Origin: Puffinus mauretanicus
Lineage: Eukaryota > Chordata > Aves > Procellariiformes > Procellariidae
Assembly: GCA_023333565.1 (NCBI GenBank)
Contig: JAJKFH010000385.1
Location: forward strand, 2,480,001-2,544,000
DNA: 64,000 nt
Direction: 5' to 3'
The notes under the pieces are model-generated. The model did no database searches. It saw nothing but the letters and a program-made list of their open reading frames with translations, and was not told where the DNA came from. The translations under genes and the position numbers were made by a program. Within the stretch, counting starts at the first letter, position 1. Each line of letters begins with the position of its first letter. Below are positions 63,900-64,000 of this stretch, one piece after another.

Positions 63900-64000
63900 A
63901 TCACTAGGCTGTGTGATCCCATTATCTACAAGCTAGGCAGGGTGAAGCACTGCTGTTACTTGGAGACCTCCAAGGAACAGCTTGAAGCCGTAGGATGTAG
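63900..64000 (+). repeat. 5S rRNA-derived element, cut by window end
   Basis: The segment resembles the 3' two-thirds of 5S rRNA. 'aagctaggcagggt' (63930-63943) matches the A-box region AAGCTAAGCAGGGT. 'ttacttggagacc' (63956-63967) matches TTAGTACTTGGATGGGAGACC with a 4-base deletion. 'gaagccgtagg' (about 63984-63994) matches the 5S 3' end GTGCTGTAGG. It is either a 5S pseudogene or the 5S-derived head of an AmnSINE1/SINE3-type element. The body that would decide lies beyond 64000. Confidence 0.65.

Overview
This is vertebrate nuclear DNA, almost certainly from a bird. Evidence: AT-rich intronic and intergenic sequence, one CpG-island promoter, very sparse interspersed repeats that are nearly all CR1 LINE fragments, CR1 3' ends made of short ATTCTRTG-type repeats, and no Alu/B1/L1-type mammalian repeats. 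A crocodilian or turtle is less likely but not excluded.

The only protein-coding gene I can support is the 5' half of SAMD12 (sterile alpha motif domain-containing 12) on the + strand. Exon 1 holds the ATG and only 13 coding bases (9090-9102). Exon 2 (27918-28096) encodes an acidic, poorly conserved N-terminal linker. Exon 3 (55091-55220) encodes the first half of the SAM domain. All junctions have GT/AG ends and compatible phases (1, 0, then 1 leaving the window). Together they give the first 108 residues; the rest of the SAM domain and the C-terminus lie beyond 64000.

Layout: 1-8430 is upstream intergenic sequence with two CR1 fragments. 8430-9860 is a CpG island with a ZNF143-type promoter element, GC boxes, upstream ATGs and a perfect-consensus splice donor on the opposite strand. 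9103-27917 is intron 1, containing a nested pair of CR1 elements and a 20-bp-stem hairpin. 28097-55090 is intron 2, with a 117-bp tandem duplication, two copies of an unrecognised ~170-bp repeat, a GC-richer patch and a possible in-frame cassette exon. 55221-64000 is the start of intron 3, with another CR1 and, at the very end, a 5S rRNA-derived element cut by the window edge.

I found no operons, CRISPR arrays, phage-type systems or other new multi-gene system. The most interesting items are regulatory or repeat-related: the putative antisense donor in the CpG island, the overlapping upstream ORF, the candidate 81-nt exon, the unrecognised intronic repeat pair, the nested old/young CR1 and the 5S-derived element. 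All family identifications are from memory of consensus sequences, with no database search.
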